Source: JBGTGG01 sp964398945
GTDB taxonomy: Bacteria > Bacteroidota > Bacteroidia > Cytophagales > Cyclobacteriaceae
Direction: 5' to 3'
DNA length: 64,000 nucleotides
NCBI GenBank assembly: GCA_964398945.1
Contig: CAYNOT010000002.1
Coordinates: 1 to 64,000 of the forward strand
In this document: positions 8,293 to 17,214 of the stretch, piece after piece
Layout of the letters: each line of letters begins with the position of its first letter
Position numbering within the stretch: position 1 is the first letter of the stretch
The notes under the pieces: model-generated
Seen by the model: only the letters and a program-made list of their open reading frames with translations
Database searches by the model: none
What the model was told of the DNA's origin: nothing
Translations under genes and position numbers: made by a program

Positions 8293-8331
8293 AACAGCTC
8301 CGTCAAAGTTTTAAACTTTGACAGCGCTGTT
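8293..8331. repeat. Long REP-like hairpin on the 3' side of the RAYT gene
   Basis: The core GTCAAAGTTT (8302-8311), one T, AAACTTTGAC (8313-8322) is nested inside AACAGC (8293-8298) and GCTGTT (8326-8331). The interior loops TCC and AGC make a foot-and-bulge hairpin. The core is shared with the 7612-7629 palindrome. It probably also ends transcription of the RAYT gene. Confidence 0.7.
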
Positions 8332-8334
8332 CTT

Positions 8335-8370
8335 CCGGTTTCACCGTAAAAAATCCCCGGTTTCACCGGG
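8335..8370. repeat. Tandem 12-bp repeat with hairpin
   Basis: CCGGTTTCACCG occurs at 8335-8346 and 8357-8368. The second copy forms the hairpin CCCGG-TTTCA-CCGGG (8356-8370). It adjoins the RAYT 3' palindrome and precedes the signalling operon. Confidence 0.5.
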
Positions 8371-8446
8371 AATGTAATTGGTATTCCCCTAAAATGGCTG
8401 GCCTGGCCGCTTTTTCCTGCGTTAGTTTGATAAAAAATCAAAAACT

Positions 8447-9205
8447 ATGAGCAGCACACGTAACCCCAACCGTTCCCGCGACAACAACATCTTACTTGGA
8501 GTCATTGTCATGATCATCGGCTTCGGCCTTTTGATAAGAAAGATGGATTTCATCTTATTTCCTCACTGGTTATTTTCCTGGGAAGTCTTACTAATTGTAA
8601 TTGGTGTATTGGTTGGTGTAAGAAAACAATTCCAGGGCGTTGGATGGTTGATACTTGTTTTGTTAGGAAGTTTTTTCCTGATCGATGACCTCCCCGGCAT
8701 GTATTGGATTCGCCAGTATAGTTTGCCACTTGGAATAATTGTGATTGGGATTTTCCTCGTGTTTCGTTCCGCACTAACACGCTCAAGCCAGGCAGGTACC
8801 AATCAACCCTATAATCGCGCAGGGGCTGGAATGGGAACATCTTCTGATGAAAAATCACAACATGCCGGTGGTGATGACTATCTAAACCTAACAACAGTGT
8901 TTGGAAGCATTGAGAAAAGGATTTTGTCCAAAGATTTTCGTGGGGGTCAATCAACGGTAATTTTTGGCGGGACCGAACTGGACTTTACCAATGCGGATAT
9001 AAATGGTGTGGTAGTAATCGATATGGTGCAGGTTTTTGGCGGGGTGGAACTCAGGGTCCCTTCCAACTGGGATGTAACATCAGAAATGACTGCCATCTTT
9101 GGAGGAATTGAAGATAAAAGGAATACTACTTCCATTAATCCTGAGAAGCAACTTGTATTAAAAGGTACATGTTTGTTCGGTGGGGTTGAGATCAAGAGCT
9201 ATTAA
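8447..9205 (+). CDS. LiaF-like membrane protein
   Basis: A 252-residue protein. Residues 15-110 contain about four hydrophobic segments of the LiaF/DUF5668 type. A polar linker follows, then a C-terminal domain from about residue 145 built of repeating FGG turns (VFGSIE, IFGGTE, VFGGVE, IFGGIE, LFGGVE), as in the LiaF C-terminal fold. In Firmicutes LiaF restrains the LiaRS envelope-stress system. Here the gene lies 11 nt before DUF4288 and shortly before a LytS/LytTR pair, so a sensing or inhibitory role in that pathway is a fair inference. The FGG domain probably faces the cytoplasm. Confidence 0.78.
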   Translation: MSSTRNPNRSRDNNILLGVIVMIIGFGLLIRKMDFILFPHWLFSWEVLLIVIGVLVGVRKQFQGVGWLILVLLGSFFLIDDLPGMYWIRQYSLPLGIIVIGIFLVFRSALTRSSQAGTNQPYNRAGAGMGTSSDEKSQHAGGDDYLNLTTVFGSIEKRILSKDFRGGQSTVIFGGTELDFTNADINGVVVIDMVQVFGGVELRVPSNWDVTSEMTAIFGGIEDKRNTTSINPEKQLVLKGTCLFGGVEIKSY

Positions 9206-9216
9206 ATCCAATACGT

Positions 9217-9618
9217 ATGCTTACCTGGTACATCGTAAAACTTGTTTTTCAAATCAAAACTGAGGGCTGTGAACACCGGCCTCAGTTTGATGAACAATAC
9301 AGATTGGTCCGTGCCGATGATCAAGATTGGGCAATTGAGAAAGCCGGGATTTTGGGCCGGATAGAATCATCCACTTTTCAAAACAGCAACCATCAAAACG
9401 TAACGTGGAAATTTTTGAAAGTAACCGAGGTATTTTCAATTGGTAAGATTGAAGATGGAATGGAATTGTTGGCGCAAACCAAAGAACCGGAAGATGTAAA
9501 CCGCTATCTTCAGCTAATCAACCGAAAGGCGGCTTTTCTTCAGAAAAAATCCACGGATTCAATGACTAAACAAATTTCTATTCTAACAGGGGAACAATTA
9601 TCTTATGGGCACAATTGA
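9217..9618 (+). CDS. DUF4288 domain protein
   Basis: A 133-residue soluble protein matching DUF4288 as I recall it: MLTWYIVKLVFQI at the start, then HRPQFDEQYRLVRADDQDWA and VTWKFLKVTEVFSI. No catalytic motif is evident. Its last 14 bp overlap the LytS kinase start, implying translational coupling. Such small proteins often accompany LytS/LytTR genes in Bacteroidota, so it may modulate the kinase. The function is unknown. Confidence 0.72.
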   Translation: MLTWYIVKLVFQIKTEGCEHRPQFDEQYRLVRADDQDWAIEKAGILGRIESSTFQNSNHQNVTWKFLKVTEVFSIGKIEDGMELLAQTKEPEDVNRYLQLINRKAAFLQKKSTDSMTKQISILTGEQLSYGHN

Positions 9619-10687
9619 ATCCACAGTGCCAATAAAAGATTTTTTGAACACTCCATTTTTCTCCCTGTACAAAATCAGGTGGATAATATTTGGTGCAGCA
9701 ATTTTCAAATGGGGTGCCTTTCATGTCTGGTTGTTGAACATTCACTTTGGCGTGGATTACCAAATGGCCATTTGGGACAGTATCCTTTCCACTGCGATTT
9801 TATTGATTGTTGTCATTGGATTAATTAGGATGTTATTAGTCTATGTTCCCGGAAAAGGAAAATTTTGGTATGCAATCGGGCTAAGTTTTTTCACCTCGCT
9901 TTTGTGTTTGTATGTAGTGCAAGATGGCCTTGCGCGATTGGGGAGTGAAAATGAAGACTACTTAAATTTTCTTCAACAAGCAGCGCCAGTTCGCTGGATC
10001 GGGTTTTTCTTGATCCTGGTGGGAGCAACCATATCCGGCATCCTGCACTATCAATGGCAAGCGAAAGAGGTTGAATTATCACGGGAGGAAACCACAAAGA
10101 TGATGGTGCGTGATGCAGAGCTTCAAAAAATCCAGATGCAACTGCAACCCCATTTTCTATTCAATAGTTTGAATTCAATCAATGCGATGATCATGCTCCG
10201 TCCGGAGGAGGCTAAACAAATGGTGCAGCAACTTTCCGATTTTTTGAGGTTAACATTAAAGCGTTCGGATGAACATTGGATTACCCTGGAAGAAGAATGG
10301 AATTACATTAAACTTTATCTTTCCATTGAAAAAGTACGGTTTGGCCATCGCCTGGAAATCAAACACAATTTTGCTGACGCGATAATGAACTGGCCTATGC
10401 CGACTTTGCTCTTGCAGCCCCTTGTCGAAAACGCTATTAAGTTTGGGTTGTATGGAACAACGGATAGTGTGACGATTGATATTTCGGGAAAGATAGAAGA
10501 TGAAGTACTGAAACTGACCGTCACGAATCCGTATGAGAAAGACATGCAGCCACCGCAAGGAAGCGGTTTTGGATTGAGCGGTTTGAAACGCAGGTTATAT
10601 TTGCTTTTTGCCCGCAACGATTTGTTGGAAGTTTCAAACACTGAAAATATTTTTACCGTAGTATTAAAAATTCCTGAACGCGCATGA
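9605..10687 (+). CDS. LytS/YehU-family sensor histidine kinase
   Basis: A 360-residue membrane kinase. About four transmembrane segments fill residues 20-150, followed by a short helical linker. The His_kinase domain (PF06580 type) has the phosphoacceptor histidine in QLQPHFLFNSLNSINAM. An HATPase_c domain has the N box LLQPLVENAIKFGLYG and the G box GSGFGLSGLKRRL. No extracytoplasmic sensor domain is visible, so signals are probably sensed in the membrane or through the LiaF-like and DUF4288 partners. It overlaps DUF4288 by 14 bp and the response regulator by 4 bp. Confidence 0.92.
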   Translation: MGTIESTVPIKDFLNTPFFSLYKIRWIIFGAAIFKWGAFHVWLLNIHFGVDYQMAIWDSILSTAILLIVVIGLIRMLLVYVPGKGKFWYAIGLSFFTSLLCLYVVQDGLARLGSENEDYLNFLQQAAPVRWIGFFLILVGATISGILHYQWQAKEVELSREETTKMMVRDAELQKIQMQLQPHFLFNSLNSINAMIMLRPEEAKQMVQQLSDFLRLTLKRSDEHWITLEEEWNYIKLYLSIEKVRFGHRLEIKHNFADAIMNWPMPTLLLQPLVENAIKFGLYGTTDSVTIDISGKIEDEVLKLTVTNPYEKDMQPPQGSGFGLSGLKRRLYLLFARNDLLEVSNTENIFTVVLKIPERA

Positions 10688-11421
10688 TAAAGGCTATACT
10701 CATCGATGATGAACCACTCAGCAGGGAAATTGTACGATCGTATTTGAAATCTTTTCCCCAGGTTTCTGTAGTAGAAGAATGCAACGATGGCTTTGAGGGG
10801 ATAAAAGCAATTATGCAACACAAGCCGGATTTGATTTTTTTGGATATTCAGATGCCAAAAATCAATGGTTTTGAAATGTTGGAGTTGGTAGAGGATGCCC
10901 CGGCTGTAATTTTTATTACTGCCTTTGACGAGTATGCCATTCGTGCTTTTGAAGCAAATGCAATTGATTATTTATTAAAGCCTTTTCCGGAAGACCGGTT
11001 TGCGATTGCAATACATAAATTTTTGGAGAAGAAAGTAGCAACCCCTCCTGCAACGCAACAGTTATTGGAAACCATGTCAAAAACCCCCGGCCAGCAGCAA
11101 CGCATTGTGGTAAAAACCGGTAATAAAGTAAAAATCATTCCCTTGCATGAAGTTCAATATTTAGAAGCAGACGATGACTATGTGAAAATTGTAACCGCAG
11201 AAGGACAGTTTCTAAAAAACAAGACTATGCAGTTTTATGAGAATATGCTGGATCCACAACTATTTGTTCGCGTGCACCGGTCATATATTATTCAGCTCAA
11301 TCAAATCACGAAAATTGATCCGTACCAAAAAGAAAGTCACCTGGCAACGTTGCGCAATGGAAAACAAATCCCGGTTAGTAAAACGGGTTACGGAAAATTA
11401 AAAGGGATTCTGGGCCTCTAG
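10684..11421 (+). CDS. LytTR-family response regulator
   Basis: A 245-residue two-domain regulator. The receiver domain (residues 1-120) has acidic residues IDDEP, the phosphorylated aspartate in LIFLDIQMPKING, and K in DYLLKPF. The C-terminal LytTR DNA-binding domain spans about residues 138-245, with EVQYLEADDDYVKIVT and FVRVHRSYIIQLNQI. It overlaps the kinase gene by 4 bp (ATGA), so the pair is made together. LytTR domains bind short direct repeats near target promoters; no clear target is visible here. The likely outputs are envelope or exopolysaccharide genes, by family analogy only. Confidence 0.93.
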   Translation: MIKAILIDDEPLSREIVRSYLKSFPQVSVVEECNDGFEGIKAIMQHKPDLIFLDIQMPKINGFEMLELVEDAPAVIFITAFDEYAIRAFEANAIDYLLKPFPEDRFAIAIHKFLEKKVATPPATQQLLETMSKTPGQQQRIVVKTGNKVKIIPLHEVQYLEADDDYVKIVTAEGQFLKNKTMQFYENMLDPQLFVRVHRSYIIQLNQITKIDPYQKESHLATLRNGKQIPVSKTGYGKLKGILGL

Positions 11422-11518
11422 TTTTTCGTTGCGTTTATTAATTGAACACAGCATTTAAGATTTCCCGATAGAAGAAAGGTGATCAATTTTTTCATGGAAT
11501 TCATTTACCTTCGCCACC

Positions 11519-12418
11519 ATGAATCTGAGTTCCTGGATCAGTGCTTTTCGTCTTCGTACATTGCCACTGGCACTTTCATCAATCGCAATGGGGGGTTTTC
11601 TGGCCGGTGCCGCAAAAGTTTTTAGGTTGGATATTTTTTTATTGTGTGTTTCTACAACCATTCTACTCCAAATCCTTTCCAACCTGGCCAATGATTACGG
11701 TGATTCCGTTCACGGTGCCGACAGTGTAGAAAGAAAAGGGCCAAGCCGCGCGGTACAGTCCGGGGCAATTGCTTCCGATCACATGCGTAAGGCGCTTTGG
11801 GTTTTTGTAGCGCTGTGTTTGGTGAGTGGCGTTTCACTTTTGTTGGTTTCTTTCGGATTAAACTTTAGGGCAATTGCCTATTTCCTGGGGTTGGGAATCC
11901 TTTGTATTCTTGCTGCCATCGCTTACACAGTAGGCCGAAAGCCCTACGGATATATGGGGCTTGGTGATTTTTCAGTATTGATATTTTTTGGTTTGGTAGG
12001 GGTGTTGGGGTCATATTATTTATATGCCGGAGCCATTCGTGCCTCATTGGTCCTTCCTGCATTGAGCTGCGGGTTTTTTTCAATTGGGGTATTGAATGTC
12101 AACAACATCCGCGATATTGAATCCGATAAAAAGGCAAATAAATTTTCAATACCGGTGCGCATCGGAAAAAAGAAGGCTACCGTTTATCATTGGTTTTTGC
12201 TACTTGCGGGATTGCTTTGTGCTATGGTTTATACCTGGCTGGAGTATCAATCGCCCTGGCAGTATTTATTCGTATTGGCATTGCCCATGTTTATGGTCAA
12301 CGGACGGGCGGTTCAACAAAAAGCTTCGCATGAATTGGATCCCTATCTAAAACAATTGGCCCTTTCCTCCCTTTTGTTTGTTTTGCTTTTCGGCATGGGG
12401 CTGCTTCTTTCAATTTAA
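11519..12418 (+). CDS. menA: 1,4-dihydroxy-2-naphthoate polyprenyltransferase
   Basis: A 299-residue UbiA-superfamily membrane prenyltransferase with eight or nine hydrophobic segments. It attaches the polyprenyl tail to 1,4-dihydroxy-2-naphthoate in menaquinone synthesis. The first Asp-rich motif is in NLANDYGDSVHGADS, followed by the basic GPSRAVQSG typical of MenA rather than UbiA. The second Asp-rich motif is NNIRDIESDKKANK. Menaquinone use fits Bacteroidota. A box TACCTTCG lies 9 bp before the ATG and resembles a -7 element. Confidence 0.92.
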   Translation: MNLSSWISAFRLRTLPLALSSIAMGGFLAGAAKVFRLDIFLLCVSTTILLQILSNLANDYGDSVHGADSVERKGPSRAVQSGAIASDHMRKALWVFVALCLVSGVSLLLVSFGLNFRAIAYFLGLGILCILAAIAYTVGRKPYGYMGLGDFSVLIFFGLVGVLGSYYLYAGAIRASLVLPALSCGFFSIGVLNVNNIRDIESDKKANKFSIPVRIGKKKATVYHWFLLLAGLLCAMVYTWLEYQSPWQYLFVLALPMFMVNGRAVQQKASHELDPYLKQLALSSLLFVLLFGMGLLLSI

Positions 12419-12511
12419 TGTCCTCGAATCCCGACTTGTAATTTGGGGTCGCTTGCCCTCTGGAAACTTTATTTTTTTAGAATTCAAATGCGCATACCTG
12501 ATGGCATCTGT

Positions 12512-12519
12512 TATCTTTG
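12512..12519 (+). promoter_or_regulatory. Possible -7 box for guaA
   Basis: TATCTTTG matches TAnnTTTG exactly and lies 4 bp before the guaA ATG, which would give an almost leaderless transcript. I do not see a matching TTTG about 20 bp upstream, so the call is weak. Confidence 0.3.
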
Positions 12520-12523
12520 CGGG

Positions 12524-14053
12524 ATGCCAGAACAAATCCTGATTTTAGATTTCGGTTCCCAATATACACAACTGATTGCCAGGCGCGTACGGGAATTAAA
12601 CGTGTATTGCGAGATTCATCCTTTCAACAATATCCCGGCCTTGACCTCTGAAATTAAAGGGGTTATTCTTTCGGGAAGCCCTTGCTCGGTGCGGGACAAA
12701 GATTCACCGGATGTCGACCTAAGTTTGTTTGAAGGAAAGGTTCCGGTGCTGGGGGTTTGTTATGGGGCCCAGTTGATCGCCCATAAAAAAGGTGGGGAAG
12801 TTATGGCCTCCAAAATCCGTGAATACGGGCGGGCGAAACTGAACAAAGTTGACCATCATACTGAATTACTAAAAGAGATATCCCTCGACACACAAGTCTG
12901 GATGTCGCATGGTGATACCATCGCTTCTGTGCCGGAAACTTTCGAAATTATTGCGAGTACGCCATCTGTAAATGTTGCCGCCTTCCACCTTCCCGGAAAA
13001 AATGTTTTTGGTATCCAATTCCATCCGGAAGTGACCCATACAACGGAAGGAAAAAATTTACTTCGAAATTTCGTTGTCCATATATGTGACTGCAAACAAG
13101 ACTGGACCCCCGATCAGTTTGTGGAAACCACTATTGCTGACCTCAAAGCTAAACTTGGAAACGATAAGGTGGTGATGGGTTTATCCGGTGGTGTTGATTC
13201 TACGGTTGCGGCTGTTTTAATCCACCGTGCAATAGGCACGAACCTGCACTGTATTTTCGTTGATAATGGACTGCTGCGAAAAGATGAATTTGAGCAGGTG
13301 TTGAAGTCGTACGAAGGAATGGGGCTAAATGTAAAAGGGGTTGATGCCAAAGATAAATTCTACGCTGCTTTAAAAGGGTTGACAGAGCCCGAAGCAAAAC
13401 GAAAAGCAATCGGCAAAACTTTCGTTGAAGTGTTTGATGTTGAGGCCCATGCAATCGAAGATGTAAAATGGCTGGGCCAGGGAACGATATATCCGGATGT
13501 GATTGAATCGGTTTCTGTAAAAGGCCCGTCTGCAACCATCAAATCGCACCATAATGTGGGTGGCTTGCCCGAGAAAATGAACATGAAAGTGGTGGAACCG
13601 TTGAATACGTTATTTAAAGATGAAGTCAGGATTGTGGGGAAAACCCTGGAAATCGACCCGAATATTTTGGGACGCCATCCATTCCCGGGGCCGGGACTAG
13701 GGATTCGGATATTGGAAGAAATTACGGCAGAAAAGGTACAGATTTTACAAGAAGTAGATGCGTTGTTTATCAATGGTTTGAAAAGCCATGGGTTGTATGG
13801 AGAAGTTTGGCAGGCAGGCGCGATGTTGTTACCTGTTCAGGCGGTTGGTGTAATGGGCGATGAGCGCACGTATGAACGAGTGGTTAGCTTACGGGCTGTA
13901 ACCAGTGTGGATGGAATGACTGCTGACTGGGCGCATTTGCCGTACGATTTTTTGGCAACAGTTTCCAGTGATATCATTAACAAAGTGAAAGGTGTGAACC
14001 GTGTAGTGTATGACATTAGCTCGAAGCCACCCGCAACTATTGAGTGGGAATAA
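12524..14053 (+). CDS. guaA: GMP synthase (glutamine-hydrolysing)
   Basis: A 509-residue enzyme that amidates XMP to GMP with ATP and glutamine, in purine synthesis. The N-terminal class I glutamine amidotransferase has the nucleophile cysteine in LGVCYGAQLIAH and the catalytic His-Glu in FHPEVTHT. The ATP-pyrophosphatase domain has the PP-loop GLSGGVDSTVAAVLIH. The C-terminal dimerisation domain contains HPFPGPGLGIRI and ends with PPATIEWE, the conserved terminus. I start at the ATG of MPEQILILDFGSQYT because the 27 residues of the longer reading are not part of the family. Confidence 0.95.
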   Translation: MPEQILILDFGSQYTQLIARRVRELNVYCEIHPFNNIPALTSEIKGVILSGSPCSVRDKDSPDVDLSLFEGKVPVLGVCYGAQLIAHKKGGEVMASKIREYGRAKLNKVDHHTELLKEISLDTQVWMSHGDTIASVPETFEIIASTPSVNVAAFHLPGKNVFGIQFHPEVTHTTEGKNLLRNFVVHICDCKQDWTPDQFVETTIADLKAKLGNDKVVMGLSGGVDSTVAAVLIHRAIGTNLHCIFVDNGLLRKDEFEQVLKSYEGMGLNVKGVDAKDKFYAALKGLTEPEAKRKAIGKTFVEVFDVEAHAIEDVKWLGQGTIYPDVIESVSVKGPSATIKSHHNVGGLPEKMNMKVVEPLNTLFKDEVRIVGKTLEIDPNILGRHPFPGPGLGIRILEEITAEKVQILQEVDALFINGLKSHGLYGEVWQAGAMLLPVQAVGVMGDERTYERVVSLRAVTSVDGMTADWAHLPYDFLATVSSDIINKVKGVNRVVYDISSKPPATIEWE

Positions 14054-14071
14054 AATTTAACTGAATAGAGA

Positions 14072-15805
14072 ATGGATTTAAAGAAAGTTCTTGTCGTCTT
14101 TTTGTTGTTGGCATCTTGCAGTACTCAGTTGTTTGCGCAAGTTGATTACAAACAGCAATACTTCAATGGTAAAACACTTTTCCGCGAAGGGAAATATAGC
14201 CTGGCGATGGAAAGCTTTAAACCGGTGATTGCCTATGATAGCAAGAACCCTTTCCCACAGTACGCTTCTTTTTATTATGCTGTTTCTGCATACAAGCAAG
14301 GATACGCTTCTGTTGCGAAAGATATGTTTGCACAAGTGAAAACATTGTACCCGCAATGGGAGAAAATAAATGAAGTAACCTTTTGGCAAGCAATTATTCT
14401 TTTTGATAGCAAGGATTATTTTCAGGCACTTCGCATGTTGGAAGGGCTGAAAGATAAAGGCCTACAGGAAAACATAGCGAATGCAAAGGAACATTATTTA
14501 AGCACGATCACTGATATTGAAACATTGCGGATGATGTTGGAAGAATATCCGCGGGATAATATGATTGCACGGTTGTTGGCAAAACAACTATCAAAAAACA
14601 TTACGGAAAGGGAAACACGTGAAGAGTTAGAAAAACTTATTGCGCGCTTTAAATTCGAACGCAGCGATTTTATTGCGGAGGCACCCCCTTCTTATTTTAA
14701 GGATGTCTATAATGTTTCTGTTTTGATGCCCTTTATGGTGAAAACATTATCCCCTACAACCAATAAAAAGCAAAACCAGATTATTATTGATTTTTATGAA
14801 GGGATGCAGCTTGCTGCCGACACACTAAAGCATCAAGGGGTAAATATTGACCTTCGAGCGTATGATACGGAGGGCAAGAATGAAAAGATCAAATCAATCC
14901 TGGAAAAAGAAGAATTAGCTTCATCAGATTTGCTGGTCGGTCCTTTTTTTCCGGAAGAAAACGATGCGGTTCAAAAATTCTCGTTTGAAAACAGCATCAA
15001 TGTTTTTAACCCATTCCAAAACAATGCGGATTTGATCCAAAACAACCCATACGCATTCCTGCTCCAACCATCATTTGAAACGCTGGGAAGAAAGGCAGGA
15101 GAGTTTGCTGCCAAAAACACGAAAAAGAAAAATGCACTTATCTTCTATGGCCAAAATGTGAAGGACTCTGTGATGGCTGCCAACTTTAAGCAAACTGCCC
15201 AAGCCAATGGTTTGAAGGTATTGTATGCGTACGAAATCCCCAATGAAGCAAGTGGTCGTATCGTTACGATACTAGCTTCACCTACGGAATATGACAAATG
15301 GAAAAAACCTATCAAATTCACATTGCCAAAAGACAGTATCGGCTGCATTTATGTTGCATCGAATGATCCGTTGATCTACTCCAAAGTTATCAGCAGTGTT
15401 GAAACACGTGGTGATTCCATTATGGTACTTGGTTCTGAAACCTGGCTGACCCAAAATGATGCTGTTGATTATGACAAATACAGGAATCTAAATATTGTTT
15501 TCTCCGGTCCGAATTATACATCATTTTCTTCGCAGGAGTATAAAGCGTTCTTAAACCGGTACATTCGTAGACATGGAAAGTACCCGGAAGAGTTAGCACG
15601 CAGAGGATATGCCTTTATGATGTTCATCGGGCAAAACTTTAAAAAACACGGGGTCTATTTTCAAGAGGGATTGTTGGGGGAAGAGAAAGTGCCGGGCGTT
15701 TTAGTAGAAGGCTATAATTATCAATATAGTCGCGATAACCAGTTTGTCCCTTTTGTAAAATCCGATGGAGGGGAATTGGTGGTGATTGAGCCGAAAAAAA
15801 AATGA
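14072..15805 (+). CDS. TPR and periplasmic-binding-fold envelope protein
   Basis: A 577-residue exported protein. The signal sequence contains LLLASC, which could be a lipobox (C16), although cleavage after LFA is also possible. Residues 25-200 are TPR-like helices (FREGKYSLAMESF, KDYFQALRMLEGL). From about residue 205 the protein has a type I periplasmic-binding fold, with YNVSVLMPFM at its start and SDLLVGPFFPEENDAV. The domain order recalls LpoA/LppC-type penicillin-binding-protein activators, though ABC-transporter binding proteins share the fold and no permease is nearby. It lies 18 nt after guaA and overlaps hemL by 4 bp. Confidence 0.7.
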   Translation: MDLKKVLVVFLLLASCSTQLFAQVDYKQQYFNGKTLFREGKYSLAMESFKPVIAYDSKNPFPQYASFYYAVSAYKQGYASVAKDMFAQVKTLYPQWEKINEVTFWQAIILFDSKDYFQALRMLEGLKDKGLQENIANAKEHYLSTITDIETLRMMLEEYPRDNMIARLLAKQLSKNITERETREELEKLIARFKFERSDFIAEAPPSYFKDVYNVSVLMPFMVKTLSPTTNKKQNQIIIDFYEGMQLAADTLKHQGVNIDLRAYDTEGKNEKIKSILEKEELASSDLLVGPFFPEENDAVQKFSFENSINVFNPFQNNADLIQNNPYAFLLQPSFETLGRKAGEFAAKNTKKKNALIFYGQNVKDSVMAANFKQTAQANGLKVLYAYEIPNEASGRIVTILASPTEYDKWKKPIKFTLPKDSIGCIYVASNDPLIYSKVISSVETRGDSIMVLGSETWLTQNDAVDYDKYRNLNIVFSGPNYTSFSSQEYKAFLNRYIRRHGKYPEELARRGYAFMMFIGQNFKKHGVYFQEGLLGEEKVPGVLVEGYNYQYSRDNQFVPFVKSDGGELVVIEPKKK

Positions 15806-17109
15806 AAGAAAATCCAGTGAGCGCAGCATTGTTCGCGCGCGCAAATAAATTTATCCCGGGCGGTGTAAATTCCCCGGTGCGTGCTTTTAAATCGGTTGGT
15901 GGCAACCCTGTATTTATAAAATCCGCTAAGGGTCCGCACCTCTATGATGTTGACGGCAATCAATATATCGAGTTGATCAATTCGTGGGGCCCGATGGTCT
16001 TTGGCCATGCAAATCCCGAAGTAGAAGAAGCGGTTAAAAAAGCAATTGAATCTTCCCCTTCTTTTGGGGCGCCATCAGAGCGTGAAGTTGAAATGGCTGA
16101 ACTGATCAGTGCCATGGTTCCGTCCATCGAAAAAGTAAGAATGGTCAATAGTGGAACAGAAGCAACCATGTCGGCCATTCGGGTAGCGCGTGGGTTTACC
16201 GGAAAAGACAAAATCATTAAAATGGAAGGGTGCTACCATGGCCATGGTGATTCTTTTTTGATTGCGGCCGGTAGTGGTGCTCTTACGATGGGAGTTCCGG
16301 ATAGCCCCGGGGTAACACCCGGCACAGCAAAAGACACCTTGATTGCACCCTTTAATGATCTGGCGACTGTCGAGCGATTGCTCAATGAAAATAAAAATAA
16401 AGTAGCCGCGCTCATACTCGAACCTGTGGTCGGAAACATGGGGTGCGTACTGCCAGCTACCGGATATTTGCAAGGCCTTCGCAAGCTTTGCGATCAACAT
16501 CAGGTAGTGTTCATTTTTGACGAAGTGATGACCGGCTTTCGGTTGGCAAAAGGAGGTGCGCAGGAACTTTATGGGATTGCCCCAGACCTAACCACGTTGG
16601 GAAAAATAATTGGCGGAGGCTTGCCGGTAGGTGCGTATGGAGGAAAGCGGGAGATTATGGATTGCGTTTCCCCGGCAGGGCCTGTATATCAGGCGGGCAC
16701 GCTTTCAGGCAATCCCATTGCAATGGCGGCCGGCTTGGCGATGCTGAACAAGTTGAACCGTGATCCGGGCTGCTACAAAAAACTAGAACAGACCACTGCG
16801 GCAATTACCGGAGGTATTCAGGATTCCCTAAAGCGTTTAGACCTTGACTTCACCATAAATGCCGTTGGTTCGATGTACACATTATTTTTCACCAGGCAAA
16901 CGGTCACTAATTTTGAGACTGCCAAAAGTGCTGATACCAAAATGTTCGCGACCTATTTTCAGTCCATGTTAAGCCAGGGCATTTACCTTGCACCATCGCA
17001 ATTTGAGTCGCTGTTTGTGTCTTTGGCAATCCAGCCCGCGCATGTGGATTTGATACTGAGCGCCAGCGAAAGGGCACTACGGGCAGTAAAGGAAATGCCG
17101 AAAGCTTAA
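15802..17109 (+). CDS. hemL: Glutamate-1-semialdehyde 2,1-aminomutase
   Basis: A 435-residue class III PLP aminotransferase-fold enzyme that converts glutamate-1-semialdehyde to 5-aminolevulinate in the C5 heme pathway. The PLP lysine is K268 in TTLGKIIGGGLPVGAYGG. VNSGTEATMSAIRVAR binds the cofactor phosphate, and the GPMVFGHANP and IFDEVMTGFR motifs are present. hemA, the preceding step, is at 56796-58061, so the C5 route is represented in this window. The ATGA overlap with the upstream gene suggests co-translation. Confidence 0.95.
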   Translation: MKENPVSAALFARANKFIPGGVNSPVRAFKSVGGNPVFIKSAKGPHLYDVDGNQYIELINSWGPMVFGHANPEVEEAVKKAIESSPSFGAPSEREVEMAELISAMVPSIEKVRMVNSGTEATMSAIRVARGFTGKDKIIKMEGCYHGHGDSFLIAAGSGALTMGVPDSPGVTPGTAKDTLIAPFNDLATVERLLNENKNKVAALILEPVVGNMGCVLPATGYLQGLRKLCDQHQVVFIFDEVMTGFRLAKGGAQELYGIAPDLTTLGKIIGGGLPVGAYGGKREIMDCVSPAGPVYQAGTLSGNPIAMAAGLAMLNKLNRDPGCYKKLEQTTAAITGGIQDSLKRLDLDFTINAVGSMYTLFFTRQTVTNFETAKSADTKMFATYFQSMLSQGIYLAPSQFESLFVSLAIQPAHVDLILSASERALRAVKEMPKA

Positions 17110-17214
17110 TAATTTGCTTTGATCCATGCTATGTACGTTTTTTCCTGTATTTTAATGGATCATTTCCGTTGAAATGAACAATTTTGATTTTCTTAATTTG
17201 GATTAAAGCAGGCA

